A stretch of DNA of 64,000 nucleotides from JAWLDA01 sp041686855 (GTDB taxonomy: Bacteria > Bacillota > Limnochordia > DTU080 > RSA5). The notes under the pieces were generated by a model. That model was not told the origin of the DNA and searched no databases. It worked only from the letters and a program-made list of their open reading frames with translations. Position numbers and translations under genes: made by a program. The stretch covers positions 127,240 to 191,239 of the forward strand of contig JAWLDA010000008.1 in the NCBI GenBank assembly GCA_041686855.1, written 5' to 3'. Below, in pieces: positions 27,342 through 36,246 of the stretch. Position 1 is the stretch's first letter; each line of letters starts with the position of its first letter.

Positions 27342-28634
27342 GTGCAACGTCTACTGCAGTTGTTGGTCACCATCGTTGCGGTCAGCTTGGCCGCAACAGG
27401 CTTCGCCATGGCGCAGCAGCCCGTCACCGTTCGGATGATTGAGTTCAACCGACTCGAAGAGATGGAGTGGCAGCGCGCCGTCGTCGAGCAGTTCAACGCC
27501 GAACGCAGCGATATCCAAATCGAATTAGTGAGTCAGGCGGGATCGTCACTCGTCGACAAGATGATGACGATGCTGGCCGCCGGTGAACCCCTAGACATCG
27601 GCTACCATGATCCACACGAGATCAATATGTGGGGTCGCGAAGGCATTGCGATGGACATCCAATCGTACCTGGACCGTGAACCGGCAGCGAGCCCCTTCAA
27701 CGACTTCTTCCCCGCCACCTTGGAGCTCTATAACGTTCACGGCCGTCAGTTTGGGGTACCCATCGACCTGCAGACGCAGGCCTGGTTTTACAGCGAACCT
27801 GCCTTAGACGAAGCAGGTCTGCCTTATCCGGGACCCGATTGGACGTGGGCCGAGTTATCAGACTGGGGGCGCCGTCTTTCACTGGACACCTCGGGCGACG
27901 GTGAGATTGATCGTTGGGCCATGCGTTTTCCCCAGTGGCTCCACTGGATGTCGCTTCTGTGGAGTTATGGAGCAGACGTTGTCGACGACATCAAGTCGCC
28001 GTCCCGGTTTACTGGGGATTCAGACCAGATGCGCGCAGCCCTCGAATTTATGGGGGACCTCATTCAGACCCGACGTGTGATGGCCCCTCCGGGCCTCATC
28101 GGTGGACAGACGGCCGACAACATTATGCGCCAGCAAAACATCGCGATGGCAATCGGTAACTCACTCTACATGCAGCATGCAGTGCGGGCCGAAGAAGAGA
28201 CCGGCATGCGTTGGAACGTCACCCGACTCCCCAAGGGCCCCACTGGAGAGAGACCAGCTTTGATCAACGCATTGGGATGGTTCATCTTTACCGAGGCGCG
28301 GCAGCCTGACGCAGCCTGGGAAGTGATCCGCTACTTCAGCTCGCAGGAAGCCATGGAGCTCTCTGTAGCCATGCGCGGCACCCTCGTCCCACATCGGACG
28401 GTTGCCGTAGAGAAGTGGCCGTATCAGTGGGAGAGTCCGGCCAACCGGCACGTCTTTATCGAGGCTATCTCCGAGGGCGCGCGAGGCATTCCCAACTTGA
28501 CCGGCAGTGGGCTCAGCGCCGTCACCGGCAACGTCCAAAGCATCGTGAGCGGCGAGACTCCAATGGCTCAGGGGCTTGAGGCGATGAAAGTCGGCGTCGA
28601 AAACTGGATCAACGAGCAGCAGGCAATCGATTAG
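27342..28634 (+). CDS. ABC transporter sugar-binding protein (family 1)
   Basis: 430 residues. The GTG start at 27342 has GGGAGG nine bases upstream and yields a signal peptide (LLQLLVTIVAVSLAATGFAMA-Q). Longer in-frame starts would bury this signal. The mature protein has the family 1 layout: WQRAVVEQFNAERSDIQIELV near residue 45, the DIGYHDPHEINMW pocket segment near residue 85, and a C-terminal lobe with WEVIRYFSSQEA near 330. There is no lipobox cysteine. No permease or ATPase genes accompany it in this window, so it must share them with another locus or be an orphan. It lies behind a LacI regulator and ends at a strong terminator. Confidence 0.88.
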   Translation: MQRLLQLLVTIVAVSLAATGFAMAQQPVTVRMIEFNRLEEMEWQRAVVEQFNAERSDIQIELVSQAGSSLVDKMMTMLAAGEPLDIGYHDPHEINMWGREGIAMDIQSYLDREPAASPFNDFFPATLELYNVHGRQFGVPIDLQTQAWFYSEPALDEAGLPYPGPDWTWAELSDWGRRLSLDTSGDGEIDRWAMRFPQWLHWMSLLWSYGADVVDDIKSPSRFTGDSDQMRAALEFMGDLIQTRRVMAPPGLIGGQTADNIMRQQNIAMAIGNSLYMQHAVRAEEETGMRWNVTRLPKGPTGERPALINALGWFIFTEARQPDAAWEVIRYFSSQEAMELSVAMRGTLVPHRTVAVEKWPYQWESPANRHVFIEAISEGARGIPNLTGSGLSAVTGNVQSIVSGETPMAQGLEAMKVGVENWINEQQAID

Positions 28635-28648
28635 AGTAATCCGGAAAG

Positions 28649-28708
28649 TAAAAGCCCAACCGGAGGCGACTGTGGGCGCGCGAGCGCTCACAGCCTGGTT
28701 GGGCTTTT
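28649..28708 (+). terminator. Strong intrinsic terminator after the sugar-binding protein
   Basis: Outer stem AAAAGCCCAACC / GGTTGGGCTTTT with an inner stem CTGTGGGCGC / GCGCTCACAG (one mismatch). The A and T runs at both ends make it functional in both directions, so it also serves the convergent glycerophosphodiesterase operon. Confidence 0.85.
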
Positions 28709-28733
28709 GGGGGTCGGGCTTTACTTCTCCTGG

Positions 28734-29447
28734 TTACCTCGCTGCCTCGAGGTAACGCACGAGCGCATCGGGACGATCCGTAATGATCCCGTACACCCCG
28801 CTATCGATCATCCGCCGGTAACCCTCGTCGTCATTCACCGTCCACGCGTTCACTCGTTGTCCTTTGCCCTCCGCTCGCCGCACGACGTCTTCGTCTACAA
28901 TCTTGTGAGCCGGGTGTAGGTACTCCCCTTTAAGGGAATCGGCGGCGTTTGGGAAGGCGCTAAAGAGCGGTGCCACCGGAAGCTGAGGAGAGAGTGCCTT
29001 AATCTCGTCTAACACATCGTGCTCAAAGGCACTGACAATAAAATCGGTAGGCGGACGCCCCGTCTCGCGCAGCGCGTCGACGACTGCTCGAGCAATGCCG
29101 GGGTAGCGCGACGCATACTTGATCTCGACGTTCACCCCACACTCGCCGCCGACGGTCTCAAGCGCCTCCGACAACGTCGGAATCCGTTCACGCCCAAACT
29201 TACGATCAAACCATCCCCCGGCATCTAATTGGCGGAGTTGCGCGAGGGTGTGCTCGGCTACATTGCCGCTCCCCGACGTCGTTCGGTCCAAGGTCGCGTC
29301 GTGGATGACCACCAGTTGCCCGTCCTTGCACAGATGCACGTCGAGCTCCACCATGTCAGCTTGCATCTCCACGGCGAGCGCGAAGGCAGCCAACGTGTTC
29401 TCGGGAGCGTGCGCCGACGCACCTCGATGTGCGATCACCCGGGTCAT
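28734..29447 (-). CDS. Glycerophosphodiester phosphodiesterase family protein
   Basis: 237 residues. It hydrolyses glycerophosphodiesters to glycerol-3-phosphate and an alcohol. The TIM-barrel GDPD motifs are intact: AHRGASAHAPENT at residues 5-17 (catalytic His-Arg), ELDVHLCKDGQLVVIHD at about 37-53 (Glu/Asp metal ligands and the second His), and NVEIKY near 118. No signal peptide, so cytoplasmic. The ATG at 29447 has AGGAGGAG six bases upstream and overlaps the stop of the preceding oxidoreductase gene by ATGA, indicating translational coupling. Nearby sugar uptake genes suggest carbohydrate or phosphodiester catabolism. Confidence 0.9.
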   Translation of the reverse strand: MTRVIAHRGASAHAPENTLAAFALAVEMQADMVELDVHLCKDGQLVVIHDATLDRTTSGSGNVAEHTLAQLRQLDAGGWFDRKFGRERIPTLSEALETVGGECGVNVEIKYASRYPGIARAVVDALRETGRPPTDFIVSAFEHDVLDEIKALSPQLPVAPLFSAFPNAADSLKGEYLHPAHKIVDEDVVRRAEGKGQRVNAWTVNDDEGYRRMIDSGVYGIITDRPDALVRYLEAAR

Positions 29448-30670
29448 GCGATCTCCTCCTTTAGGTAGTCCCAATTCGCCGGCGGCACACCAAAGTCGGG
29501 TACATCCATTAGGACCCCACCGGACTCGGCAGACTGGTGAGCGATCAAGCCCGGAACGCAGTAGCGAGCAGCCGCCCAAGCGTGATTTGGAGGCAACTTA
29601 CGACTGAGCACTGACCTCACAAAGTCATCGACCAAAAATTGATGCGAACCGTAATGACCGTTAGGAAGACCGGCAAAAGAGCGCGGCAACCGTTCGATCG
29701 GATGCACCTGTGAGACGCCTGTGTAAAACTCACGCTGCAACGATTCGTGGAGTTGGTTTTCCGCACCGACTTCCCCCGCCCGACCTTTACAGGTCAAAAG
29801 CTCCGTGAGGTCTTCCCACTCCTCAGCCTTGAGCCCCGTCCAACACTGGGCGCCCGCCTGCTCTTCGTAGCACCCACGTGTGCCATAAAGACTCATGTGG
29901 ACACTGTTTCCGTTACTCCAACCCACGCGGCGAAACTCGTTGATGCGACACGTGGCGCCATCGGCCGTGCGCATGAGCGCCGATTGATTACTAAAGGGAT
30001 TCGCCCACAGATTGGCTTCGCGCCCAAAGACGCCATCTGCCTCCCGGTCCTCCCATCCCATACAAGCGACCTGTGTGACGTACGAACCCGTCACTGAGAG
30101 GATCATACTGACCGAATGCGTGGGGTAGTGCATCGGGGGAATGCCGGCGACACGTCGCCACTGGTCGCCGCCGGAGTGTTTAAACGCATCGTAGAAACCG
30201 TGGGACATATCGTGGAAGTACTGCGCTTCGCCGTAAAAGAGATCGCCAAACGCCCCATTTTTGAAACGTTCTCGACACAAAATCGTCGAGGGGTAATAGT
30301 AACTCGTCTCCCCGGTCATGTAAATCAGGCGACCTTTAGTGACGAGGTCCAGAATCGCCTTGATCTCCTCGAGCGTCTGACCCATGGGAACTGCGCAGTA
30401 GAGGTGCTTCCCACTCTCAAGCGCATGGATGGAGTGAGGTCCGTGAAGATGCCGCTGTGTAAAAAGCGCCACTGCGTCCACATCACTCTCGCACAACGAC
30501 TCAAGTGACGAGTAGCTACTCTCGATTCCAAAGCGTGTCCGGCATGCCTCGATTCGCTCTGGGACTACGTCCGCCAATACGACTTCGTCGACGCCGGGGT
30601 GTGCTTTAAATAAGGGGATAAAGGACGGCGCGAATTGCCCCAAACCGCACACGCCTATGCGAATACCCAA
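29444..30670 (-). CDS. Gfo/Idh/MocA family NAD(P)-dependent oxidoreductase
   Basis: 408 residues. N-terminal Rossmann fold with GVCGLGQFAPSF at about residues 5-16 and the second-strand acid in DVVPER. The conserved substrate-site EKP element reads CAVPMGQTLEE near residue 98, with Val in place of Lys, which is unusual and may mean altered chemistry. The C-terminal beta-sheet domain spans about 130-400. A TTG at 30670 is preferred because GAGGTG lies 9 bases ahead; the longer TTG at 30697 has none. Coupled by ATGA overlap to the glycerophosphodiesterase. The likely substrate is a sugar or cyclitol. Confidence 0.85.
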   Translation of the reverse strand: MGIRIGVCGLGQFAPSFIPLFKAHPGVDEVVLADVVPERIEACRTRFGIESSYSSLESLCESDVDAVALFTQRHLHGPHSIHALESGKHLYCAVPMGQTLEEIKAILDLVTKGRLIYMTGETSYYYPSTILCRERFKNGAFGDLFYGEAQYFHDMSHGFYDAFKHSGGDQWRRVAGIPPMHYPTHSVSMILSVTGSYVTQVACMGWEDREADGVFGREANLWANPFSNQSALMRTADGATCRINEFRRVGWSNGNSVHMSLYGTRGCYEEQAGAQCWTGLKAEEWEDLTELLTCKGRAGEVGAENQLHESLQREFYTGVSQVHPIERLPRSFAGLPNGHYGSHQFLVDDFVRSVLSRKLPPNHAWAAARYCVPGLIAHQSAESGGVLMDVPDFGVPPANWDYLKEEIA

Positions 30671-30783
30671 TACCTTGCACCTCGATCCTTCCCGCAACTT
30701 AACCGCAACGTACGCCTTCCCCGGGACATCTCCTGCCGGACTCGCCCCGTTTATCCAAAGCTGCAGACGAACAATTCACGACG

Positions 30784-31560
30784 TTACGCATACCCGGGCT
30801 TAAGATACGTCTCCCGAAGAATTTCGATCAAATTCTTCACCGTCTTCCGCCGACTGTTTCGCGGCACGATCGCATAGGTCGCCGTTACCGGAAGCTCGAG
30901 GTCCGGCGCCGGAACATACTGCAACCGACTCTCCGCGATTGCGTCACTCACCGCTGAGTAGGGCAAGAAGCTCATTCCCAGGCCGCGCTCCACAAACCGA
31001 ATCGTGATATCGATCTGCGACACCCTCATACTACGGAATCCACGTCCTAAGTCACGAAGGCGGTTGAGGAGTGGATCCCAGTAATCGGGATGGTTGTAAC
31101 TTAGAATAGGCAAACGCTCCACCACCTCTTCCCAGTTGGCGATCGGGCTGTCCAGGTCACCGCCGTTTGGGGGGGCTACGAGGACGACAGGATCTTCATA
31201 AAGCCTCTCGTAGGGTAAGTCACTTTGCCGTCGGGGTGGCGTTCGGGAGAGGCCGATGTCCGCACGCCGCTGCTCAAGTACCTTGGGTATCTCGATCGAT
31301 TCCGTGACCAAAACCGAGAGCTCCACGTCGGGATGGGTACGGGCATACTTGAGGATGACGTTCGGGAGGAATGTCCGACCCACCATCGGTGACGCTGCGA
31401 TGCTTAGTCTCGATCTGTAGCCCTGCTTCCAAGACTCCACTGACTGGGAGAGACGATCTGCTGCTTCGACGAGGCGGATTGCTTCTTTGGACAGCTGGTC
31501 GCCAATGGGTGTCAATACGACCCGTTTCCCGACCCGCTCAAAGAGCGTGCAGCCGAGCGA
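30784..31560 (-). pseudogene. LysR family regulator, N-terminus deleted
   Basis: The frame encodes the effector-binding domain and the end of the helix-turn-helix domain. Read upstream from LTPIGDQL it continues LGCTLFERVGKRVV, the standard sequence at the end of the LysR DNA-binding domain, and then hits an in-frame TAG at 31563-31561. About 40 residues containing the recognition helices are missing and there is no plausible start. The C-terminal half looks undamaged (IRFVERGLGMSFLPYSAV). The break coincides with the first base of homology of the divergent methyltransferase stump, so one deletion removed both 5' ends. DNA binding is lost. Confidence 0.85.
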
Positions 31561-32035
31561 CTACTGTTATTCGCTTCCGTTTGAAAACGAGAGTTTTGAT
31601 CGCGTCTTTAGCCACGCGCTCCTAGAACACCTCTCATCCCCCATTCTTGCACTTCGAGAGTTATCTCGGGTTTTAAATCACGGTGGTGTCATGGGCGTTT
31701 GTAGCCCCGATTGGGGCGGGTTTCTATTCGCCCCCCCTTCGCAAGAACTCTCTGCCGCCGTCGACGCCTATAAGATACTTCAATCTCGGAATGGAGGCGA
31801 CGTCCAGGTTGGGCGCAAGCTGGGAGTGTATCTGGACAAATTAGGATTTGAGGACATTTGCGTATCAGCCAGATACGAGTGCTATCAGTCCTTGAATTTC
31901 ATCGGCGACTATCTGGCGGAGCAACTCGAACGGGAAGGTGACCTGCGCTCTGCGAATCAATTTCGTACCTGGAGCAAGATGTCTGGCGGCATGTTTGCTC
32001 AAGCCTGGGTCTCTGCGACCGGACGAAAGAGATAA
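31561..32035 (+). pseudogene. Class I SAM methyltransferase, N-terminal half deleted
   Basis: The recognisable part starts at about residue YCYSLPFENESFD, the motif II region of UbiE-type methyltransferases, followed by FSHALLEHL and LRELSRVLNHGGVMGVCSP (motif III). The upstream SAM-binding motif I (G-x-G-x-G) is absent. The frame can be extended upstream to 31487, but that part is merely the antisense of the truncated LysR gene. Ends normally at 32035. With no SAM-binding half the product cannot be an active enzyme. Confidence 0.82.
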
Positions 32036-32112
32036 ATCAGACTCACACTCGCCCTCCCACGGGGAATTTGTATAGCGTCACCGATTTTTTCAAAACAATC
32101 CGCTGGACCCCG

Positions 32113-32141
32113 TTGACAAACTTGGTACTAGAGAGTATACT
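32113..32141 (+). promoter_or_regulatory. Near-consensus sigma70 promoter of the NADH dehydrogenase
   Basis: TTGACA at 32113-32118, 17-bp spacer, TATACT at 32136-32141. Predicted transcription start is near 32,148, immediately before the Rex-like site, so a bound repressor there would block initiation. Confidence 0.85.
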
Positions 32142-32152
32142 TGTACCCATTA

Positions 32153-32170
32153 AAGTGAAAATGTTCACAA
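32153..32170 (+). promoter_or_regulatory. Rex-like redox operator
   Basis: AAGTGAA-AATG-TTCACAA matches the Rex consensus TTGTGAA-N4-TTCACAA at 12 of 14 defined positions. It lies at about +5 of the predicted transcript of a type II NADH dehydrogenase, a classical Rex target in Gram-positive bacteria. The rex gene is not in the window. Confidence 0.7.
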
Positions 32171-32183
32171 GCACAGTGAACAT
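32161..32183 (+). promoter_or_regulatory. Second inverted repeat in the NADH dehydrogenase leader
   Basis: Perfect 8-bp arms ATGTTCAC / GTGAACAT with a 7-base spacer, sharing TTCAC with the Rex-like site and ending 7 bases before the GGAGGGG ribosome-binding site. It could be an overlapping second operator or an mRNA hairpin. Confidence 0.5.
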
Positions 32184-32203
32184 GCGTTTTGGAGGGGTAT
32201 TTC

Positions 32204-33439
32204 ATGAGAGTGGTCGTGATTGGGGCAGGTTACGCTGGTGTTGGACTTGCGCAGTCGTTGGGGCGACGGGCAAATCAAGGTAAGCCTCAATTGGAGATCA
32301 CCCTAATTAACAGCTCACCCCACCACGTGATCAAGACCGAATTGCACACCCTCGCCGCCGGCACCGTAGACGATCCCGGCGACGTAACGGTCCCCTTAGA
32401 GTCCCTCTTTGACCGCCTTCCGGTCCGCACCATCTGTGCCGAGGTGGTTGGTATCGATCCTGAGCGCCAATCGATCTCCCTTAACAATGGCGAGAGCGTT
32501 GAGTACGATCAATTGGCCACTGCCTTGGGAGCGAGTCCCGAGTACTTTGGGATCCCGGGATTAGGGGAGTTTAGCACCTCCATCGGTGACATCAACCCGG
32601 CGCTGTACACCCGACGCCTTGTCGACGAGACGCTGCGCAACGTCGCATCGGGACGAGAGGAGCGAGCGGAGATCGTCGTCGGCGGAGGCGGCCTCACAGG
32701 GATTGAGCTTGCCGGAGAGCTGGCTCACGTATTAAAGCACCGCTACGCGACGTCGGGCGTAAACAACCGAGTCGGTTTGACCGTCGTCGAGGCGGCGCCT
32801 ACCCTGATGCCCGGTCTCGAGCCCAAGCTGGGCCAATGGTCACACGAGAGACTGGAGGCCCTCGGGGTGCGCGTCCTCACAGGCCACATGATCGCGGAAG
32901 TGACCGAGGACGCCATTCAGCTGAAACACGGCGACGACGGCAAGGTGACCCTTCAATACAACTTGATCGTTTGGAGCGGTGGAGTTCGCGGCAACCAACT
33001 CCTTGGGTCGACCTTCGAAGCCGACCGCAGGGGCAAGGTGCTCGTCGATGAGCGCTTGCGAGTGAACGCGTTCCCCAACGTCCGAGTGTTGGGCGATAGT
33101 GCGTGCATTATGGGACCCGAAGGACGCCCTCTCCCCCCGACCGCTCAAGGCGCGATTCAGCAAGGGGCCTGGGTCGCCGAGGACATGTGGGCAGAGATCT
33201 CCGGTCAAAAGTCGGGGTCATCCACCTACGTTGAGAAGAACAAAGGCGTACTCGCTTCCGTCGGTCCTGACTACGGCGTCGGTCTGATTGGTAAACGGGC
33301 CGTCAAGGGTCGATGGGTTAAATGGGTTAAAGACGTAAACACCCAGCGCTACCTCTCATCAATTGGTGCGAAAGAGGCACGCCGGCGTGTGGCGGCAGCC
33401 CAATCCACCAAGCCTTCGCAGATCGGGATGCAAGGGTAA
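32204..33439 (+). CDS. ndh: Type II NADH dehydrogenase (NAD(P)/FAD-dependent oxidoreductase)
   Basis: 411 residues. It passes electrons from NADH to quinone at the cytoplasmic face without pumping protons. FAD-binding GAGYAGVG at residues 7-14, NADH-binding GGGGLTGIELAGEL at about 157-170, and the second FAD element RVLGDSACI near 292 followed by PPTAQGAIQQG. The C-terminal tail is basic and amphipathic, as in membrane-attached members. ATG at 32204 is preceded by GGAGGGG; the upstream TTG at 32189 lies inside that ribosome-binding site. A near-consensus promoter and Rex-like operator precede it, which implies derepression when NADH/NAD+ rises. Confidence 0.88.
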   Translation: MRVVVIGAGYAGVGLAQSLGRRANQGKPQLEITLINSSPHHVIKTELHTLAAGTVDDPGDVTVPLESLFDRLPVRTICAEVVGIDPERQSISLNNGESVEYDQLATALGASPEYFGIPGLGEFSTSIGDINPALYTRRLVDETLRNVASGREERAEIVVGGGGLTGIELAGELAHVLKHRYATSGVNNRVGLTVVEAAPTLMPGLEPKLGQWSHERLEALGVRVLTGHMIAEVTEDAIQLKHGDDGKVTLQYNLIVWSGGVRGNQLLGSTFEADRRGKVLVDERLRVNAFPNVRVLGDSACIMGPEGRPLPPTAQGAIQQGAWVAEDMWAEISGQKSGSSTYVEKNKGVLASVGPDYGVGLIGKRAVKGRWVKWVKDVNTQRYLSSIGAKEARRRVAAAQSTKPSQIGMQG

Positions 33440-33473
33440 CCCACGTCAGTCCTCACCTTACCCCATCTGTTCG

Positions 33474-33527
33474 GCCGTTCCGTGGTATAATGGTGATGTT
33501 CTCCTGCACCATCAACCACGGAACGGC
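33474..33527 (+). promoter_or_regulatory. Extended -10 promoter enclosed by a 13-bp inverted repeat
   Basis: Arms GCCGTTCCGTGGT (33474-33486) and ACCACGGAACGGC (33515-33527) are perfectly complementary, 28 bp apart. A consensus extended -10, TGGTATAAT (33483-33491), starts in the left arm and runs into the interval. No good -35 is seen. The right arm lies in the transcribed leader of the DUF21/CBS gene pair. A regulator bound across the arms would cover the start site. Confidence 0.6.
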
Positions 33528-33542
33528 TGGTGATGTATCTCT

Positions 33543-34865
33543 TTGATTGGCTTATCGTTGGCCATCTCGGCCTTTCTTGTCTTTCTAAACGGCATTTTCG
33601 TCGGTTACGAATTTGCTATCTTAAAGTCCAGCCCCTACCAACTCGAATCGTTGGCGGTCTCCGGGCACCGCGGCGCCTCGTTGGGGCTTCGCCACAAGAA
33701 GCGCGCCAACGAATACTTAGCCGTGTGTCAATTAGGAATAACCGCTGTTACCCTCGCCTTAACCGTCTCCTTCGAACCCGCCGTCGAGGCAATCGTAGCC
33801 CCATGGCTCCCAGCGAGCCTCTCTGACCAGGCCGCCCACGGAGTGAGCCTTGGCATCGCGCTCTTCGTCGCTACCAGCATTCACGTAACCTTTGGAGAGC
33901 TCATCCCCAAATCCATCGCTCTGATCACGCCCGAGCGACTTGTCTCCCGTACCGCGGGTATGATCGATCTGCTCGCTCGGGTGGCTCGGGCCCCGATCTG
34001 GTTCTTTAACGGAATCTCCACGTCGCTAGCACGTCGTGTGACTGGCAAGCCGGTACAGGTGGAGTCTGAGGAGATCGATGTCCAACAAGAGCTACGCTCA
34101 TCACGTCAGTCCGGAAAAATCGACGAGATCCAGTTTGAACTTCTCGATGCCGTCTTAGACTTTCCAGAGCTCATCGCTCGGGAAGTGATGACCCCTCGTG
34201 CCGATCTTATCTACATCGACCCTGCTCACCCCACCCGGGAGACCCTCCTCAAATTGACGCGCAATCGCTACACGCGCTATCCGGTAATCTCCGACGGCCA
34301 GGTCAAAGGGTACGTACTTATTCACGACCTCTTCGCCGCGCCCGATCCACACAACATCCAGTGGGAGCGAGTGACGCGACCGATCCCCAAGATTCCGGAG
34401 ACCTTGCGGCTCCCCCGGGTAAACAAGGGGATGAGGCAATCACCGATTGCCGCTGTATTCGACGAGTACAACGAGTTTGTCGGCATCATTACGCAAACCG
34501 ACATCCAGGAAGAGATCATGGGCGAGATTCTCGATGAGGACGACGAAGAGAGCCTGCCCTTAATCGACAAAGCAGCGGACGGCTCGTACGTCCTCAACGC
34601 GGAGAAGAGCGCTGAAGACCTCCTCGATGCGTTGGGTATCCAGACAGCAGACCATGAGCTCGAGGGGGTCGACAGTTTTGGCGGCCTACTCCTCGCCTAC
34701 CTCGGCCGAGAGCCCAAGGAAGGCGATGAAGTAGACTGGGCCGGATTTCGATTTCGCGTGGAGGCGACTGATCGTTTTCGCATCACGCGCGTACGAGCCT
34801 GGACACTAGACGACGGGGCTCAACCGATTGACACCACACTAAATGACGGGGGTGACGGCGAATGA
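33543..34865 (+). CDS. HlyC/CorC family transport protein (DUF21, CBS pair, CorC_HlyC)
   Basis: 440 residues. Domains: DUF21/CNNM membrane domain with four helices (about 1-180), tandem CBS domains (about 195-320, with REVMTPRADLIYID and RYPVISDGQVKGYV), and a C-terminal transporter-associated domain (about 335-425, with GVDSFGGLLLAYLGREPKEGD). Related proteins are linked to magnesium efflux or resistance. TTG start at 33543 follows GGTGATG. Its stop overlaps the next gene's ATG by four bases, and that gene is a paralogue, so the two probably form a heteromer. The upstream palindromic promoter is its likely control point. Confidence 0.88.
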   Translation: MIGLSLAISAFLVFLNGIFVGYEFAILKSSPYQLESLAVSGHRGASLGLRHKKRANEYLAVCQLGITAVTLALTVSFEPAVEAIVAPWLPASLSDQAAHGVSLGIALFVATSIHVTFGELIPKSIALITPERLVSRTAGMIDLLARVARAPIWFFNGISTSLARRVTGKPVQVESEEIDVQQELRSSRQSGKIDEIQFELLDAVLDFPELIAREVMTPRADLIYIDPAHPTRETLLKLTRNRYTRYPVISDGQVKGYVLIHDLFAAPDPHNIQWERVTRPIPKIPETLRLPRVNKGMRQSPIAAVFDEYNEFVGIITQTDIQEEIMGEILDEDDEESLPLIDKAADGSYVLNAEKSAEDLLDALGIQTADHELEGVDSFGGLLLAYLGREPKEGDEVDWAGFRFRVEATDRFRITRVRAWTLDDGAQPIDTTLNDGGDGE

Positions 34866-36145
34866 GCTCAATCGCACTCCTTGTCTCTCTCCTTTTGGTT
34901 ATGGGCAACGCGTTCTTCGTCGCCTTTGAGTTTTCGTTGATCTCGGCGCACAAGTCAGAGATTCGCGGACTGGCCGAACGGGGCAACCGGGCGGCGAGAC
35001 GGGTGCTGGTTCAAATGGAGAACGTCGACGGCTATTTGGCCGCGTGCCAATTCGGCATCACACTTACATCTCTGGCGCTGACGGCCGCCTTTGAACCAGT
35101 CGTTCAGGCAGCGCTCTCTCCGCTGCTCCAGGAGTGGATCTCCCCGCAGTTGGCGGTCGGAATTTCGGCTCTCTTTGCGATTGGTGTCGCCACCGGCATT
35201 CAGGTGATCTTTGGAGAGCTCTTCCCCAAGACCGTGGCGATTACGATTCCTACTCCCATCGTCTTGGCAACATCGCGGCTCATGCAGTTGGCATACATCC
35301 TGAGCACCCCCCTTAACGCCACGTATAACCGCATGGCGAATTGGATCGTCAAACGAATCACCGGCAAGAGTGTTCAGGAGGCCAACGACACCAACGCGTT
35401 CGACGCGGAAGTGTTGTTGGGACTCGCCTACGAACAAGGCCGCATCGATTCGGAACAGCGTCAACTGATGAACGCAGTTCTCGATTTTCCCGATCACACC
35501 GCGCGCGAAGTAATGACCCCTGCCGATCAGGTGGTCGCCTTCCAACTCGACGAGAACAAAGAGAGTGTGTACGAGCGAATGCGAGACGCGCGATTCACTC
35601 GCTACCCCGTCTTTCAAGGAGACGAGCTCAAGGGGTACGTGCTGATGCACGACGTCTTTTATCAGCGACTGCGGAACGAGTTTAACCTCCAAGCGATCGT
35701 TCGGGAGATGCCAGGCGTCCCCGAGACCGTGCACCTGGACCGTCTCCGCTCCAATTACCAGGAGCATCCGTTCCTGGCTGTCTTCGACGAGCGGAATCAG
35801 TTTGTCGGAGTGATTACGGGAGAGGACTTGATGGAAGAGGTGGTCGGCGAGATCCTCGACGAGGACGAAGAGCCCGATCCTCCGGCGGTTCAGCGCCTCA
35901 ACTCCGGCGGTGCCTTGATCGATGGGACGGCGCTCATCGAAGATGTGTGCGAAGAGCTCGGGATCGAGTGCGAGGCCCTCGACGGCGTCGACACGTTTGG
36001 CGGATTACTCCTCAGCCATCTCGATCGAGAACCCAAGCGAGGCGACCTCATCACGTACCAGTCGTGGCGGTTCGTCATCCGAGAGTGCGAGGGGTTTAGC
36101 ATCCGCCTCATCGAAGGGGAGCCTGTGAGCGCTCCCAAGGGCTGA
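34862..36145 (+). CDS. HlyC/CorC family transport protein, second paralogue
   Basis: 427 residues with the same order of domains as its neighbour: DUF21 membrane domain (about 1-180, FGELFPKTVA), CBS pair (about 200-325, REVMTPADQVVAF, RYPVFQGDELKGYV) and CorC_HlyC domain (about 340-420, GVDTFGGLLLSHLDREPKRGD). Translation is coupled to the first paralogue through ATGA. Such tandem DUF21/CBS pairs are common in Firmicutes and related groups; divalent cation transport or membrane homeostasis is the usual inference. It is the last clearly chromosomal gene before the cassette region. Confidence 0.88.
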   Translation: MSSIALLVSLLLVMGNAFFVAFEFSLISAHKSEIRGLAERGNRAARRVLVQMENVDGYLAACQFGITLTSLALTAAFEPVVQAALSPLLQEWISPQLAVGISALFAIGVATGIQVIFGELFPKTVAITIPTPIVLATSRLMQLAYILSTPLNATYNRMANWIVKRITGKSVQEANDTNAFDAEVLLGLAYEQGRIDSEQRQLMNAVLDFPDHTAREVMTPADQVVAFQLDENKESVYERMRDARFTRYPVFQGDELKGYVLMHDVFYQRLRNEFNLQAIVREMPGVPETVHLDRLRSNYQEHPFLAVFDERNQFVGVITGEDLMEEVVGEILDEDEEPDPPAVQRLNSGGALIDGTALIEDVCEELGIECEALDGVDTFGGLLLSHLDREPKRGDLITYQSWRFVIRECEGFSIRLIEGEPVSAPKG

Positions 36146-36246
36146 GATCCCATTCACGTAAAGAGCCGCATCGCTTGCTATGAGCACGACACGCGTTGAC
36201 TGGTGCGCCTGTATAACTCTAGCAGCGTGAAGCATGATACCGTTGG

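Noticed and set aside
30784..31515. Calling an intact 243-residue LysR regulator
   Set aside because: The frame contains LysR sequence upstream of the apparent start, up to a stop at 31,563, so the DNA-binding part is deleted and not merely mis-started.
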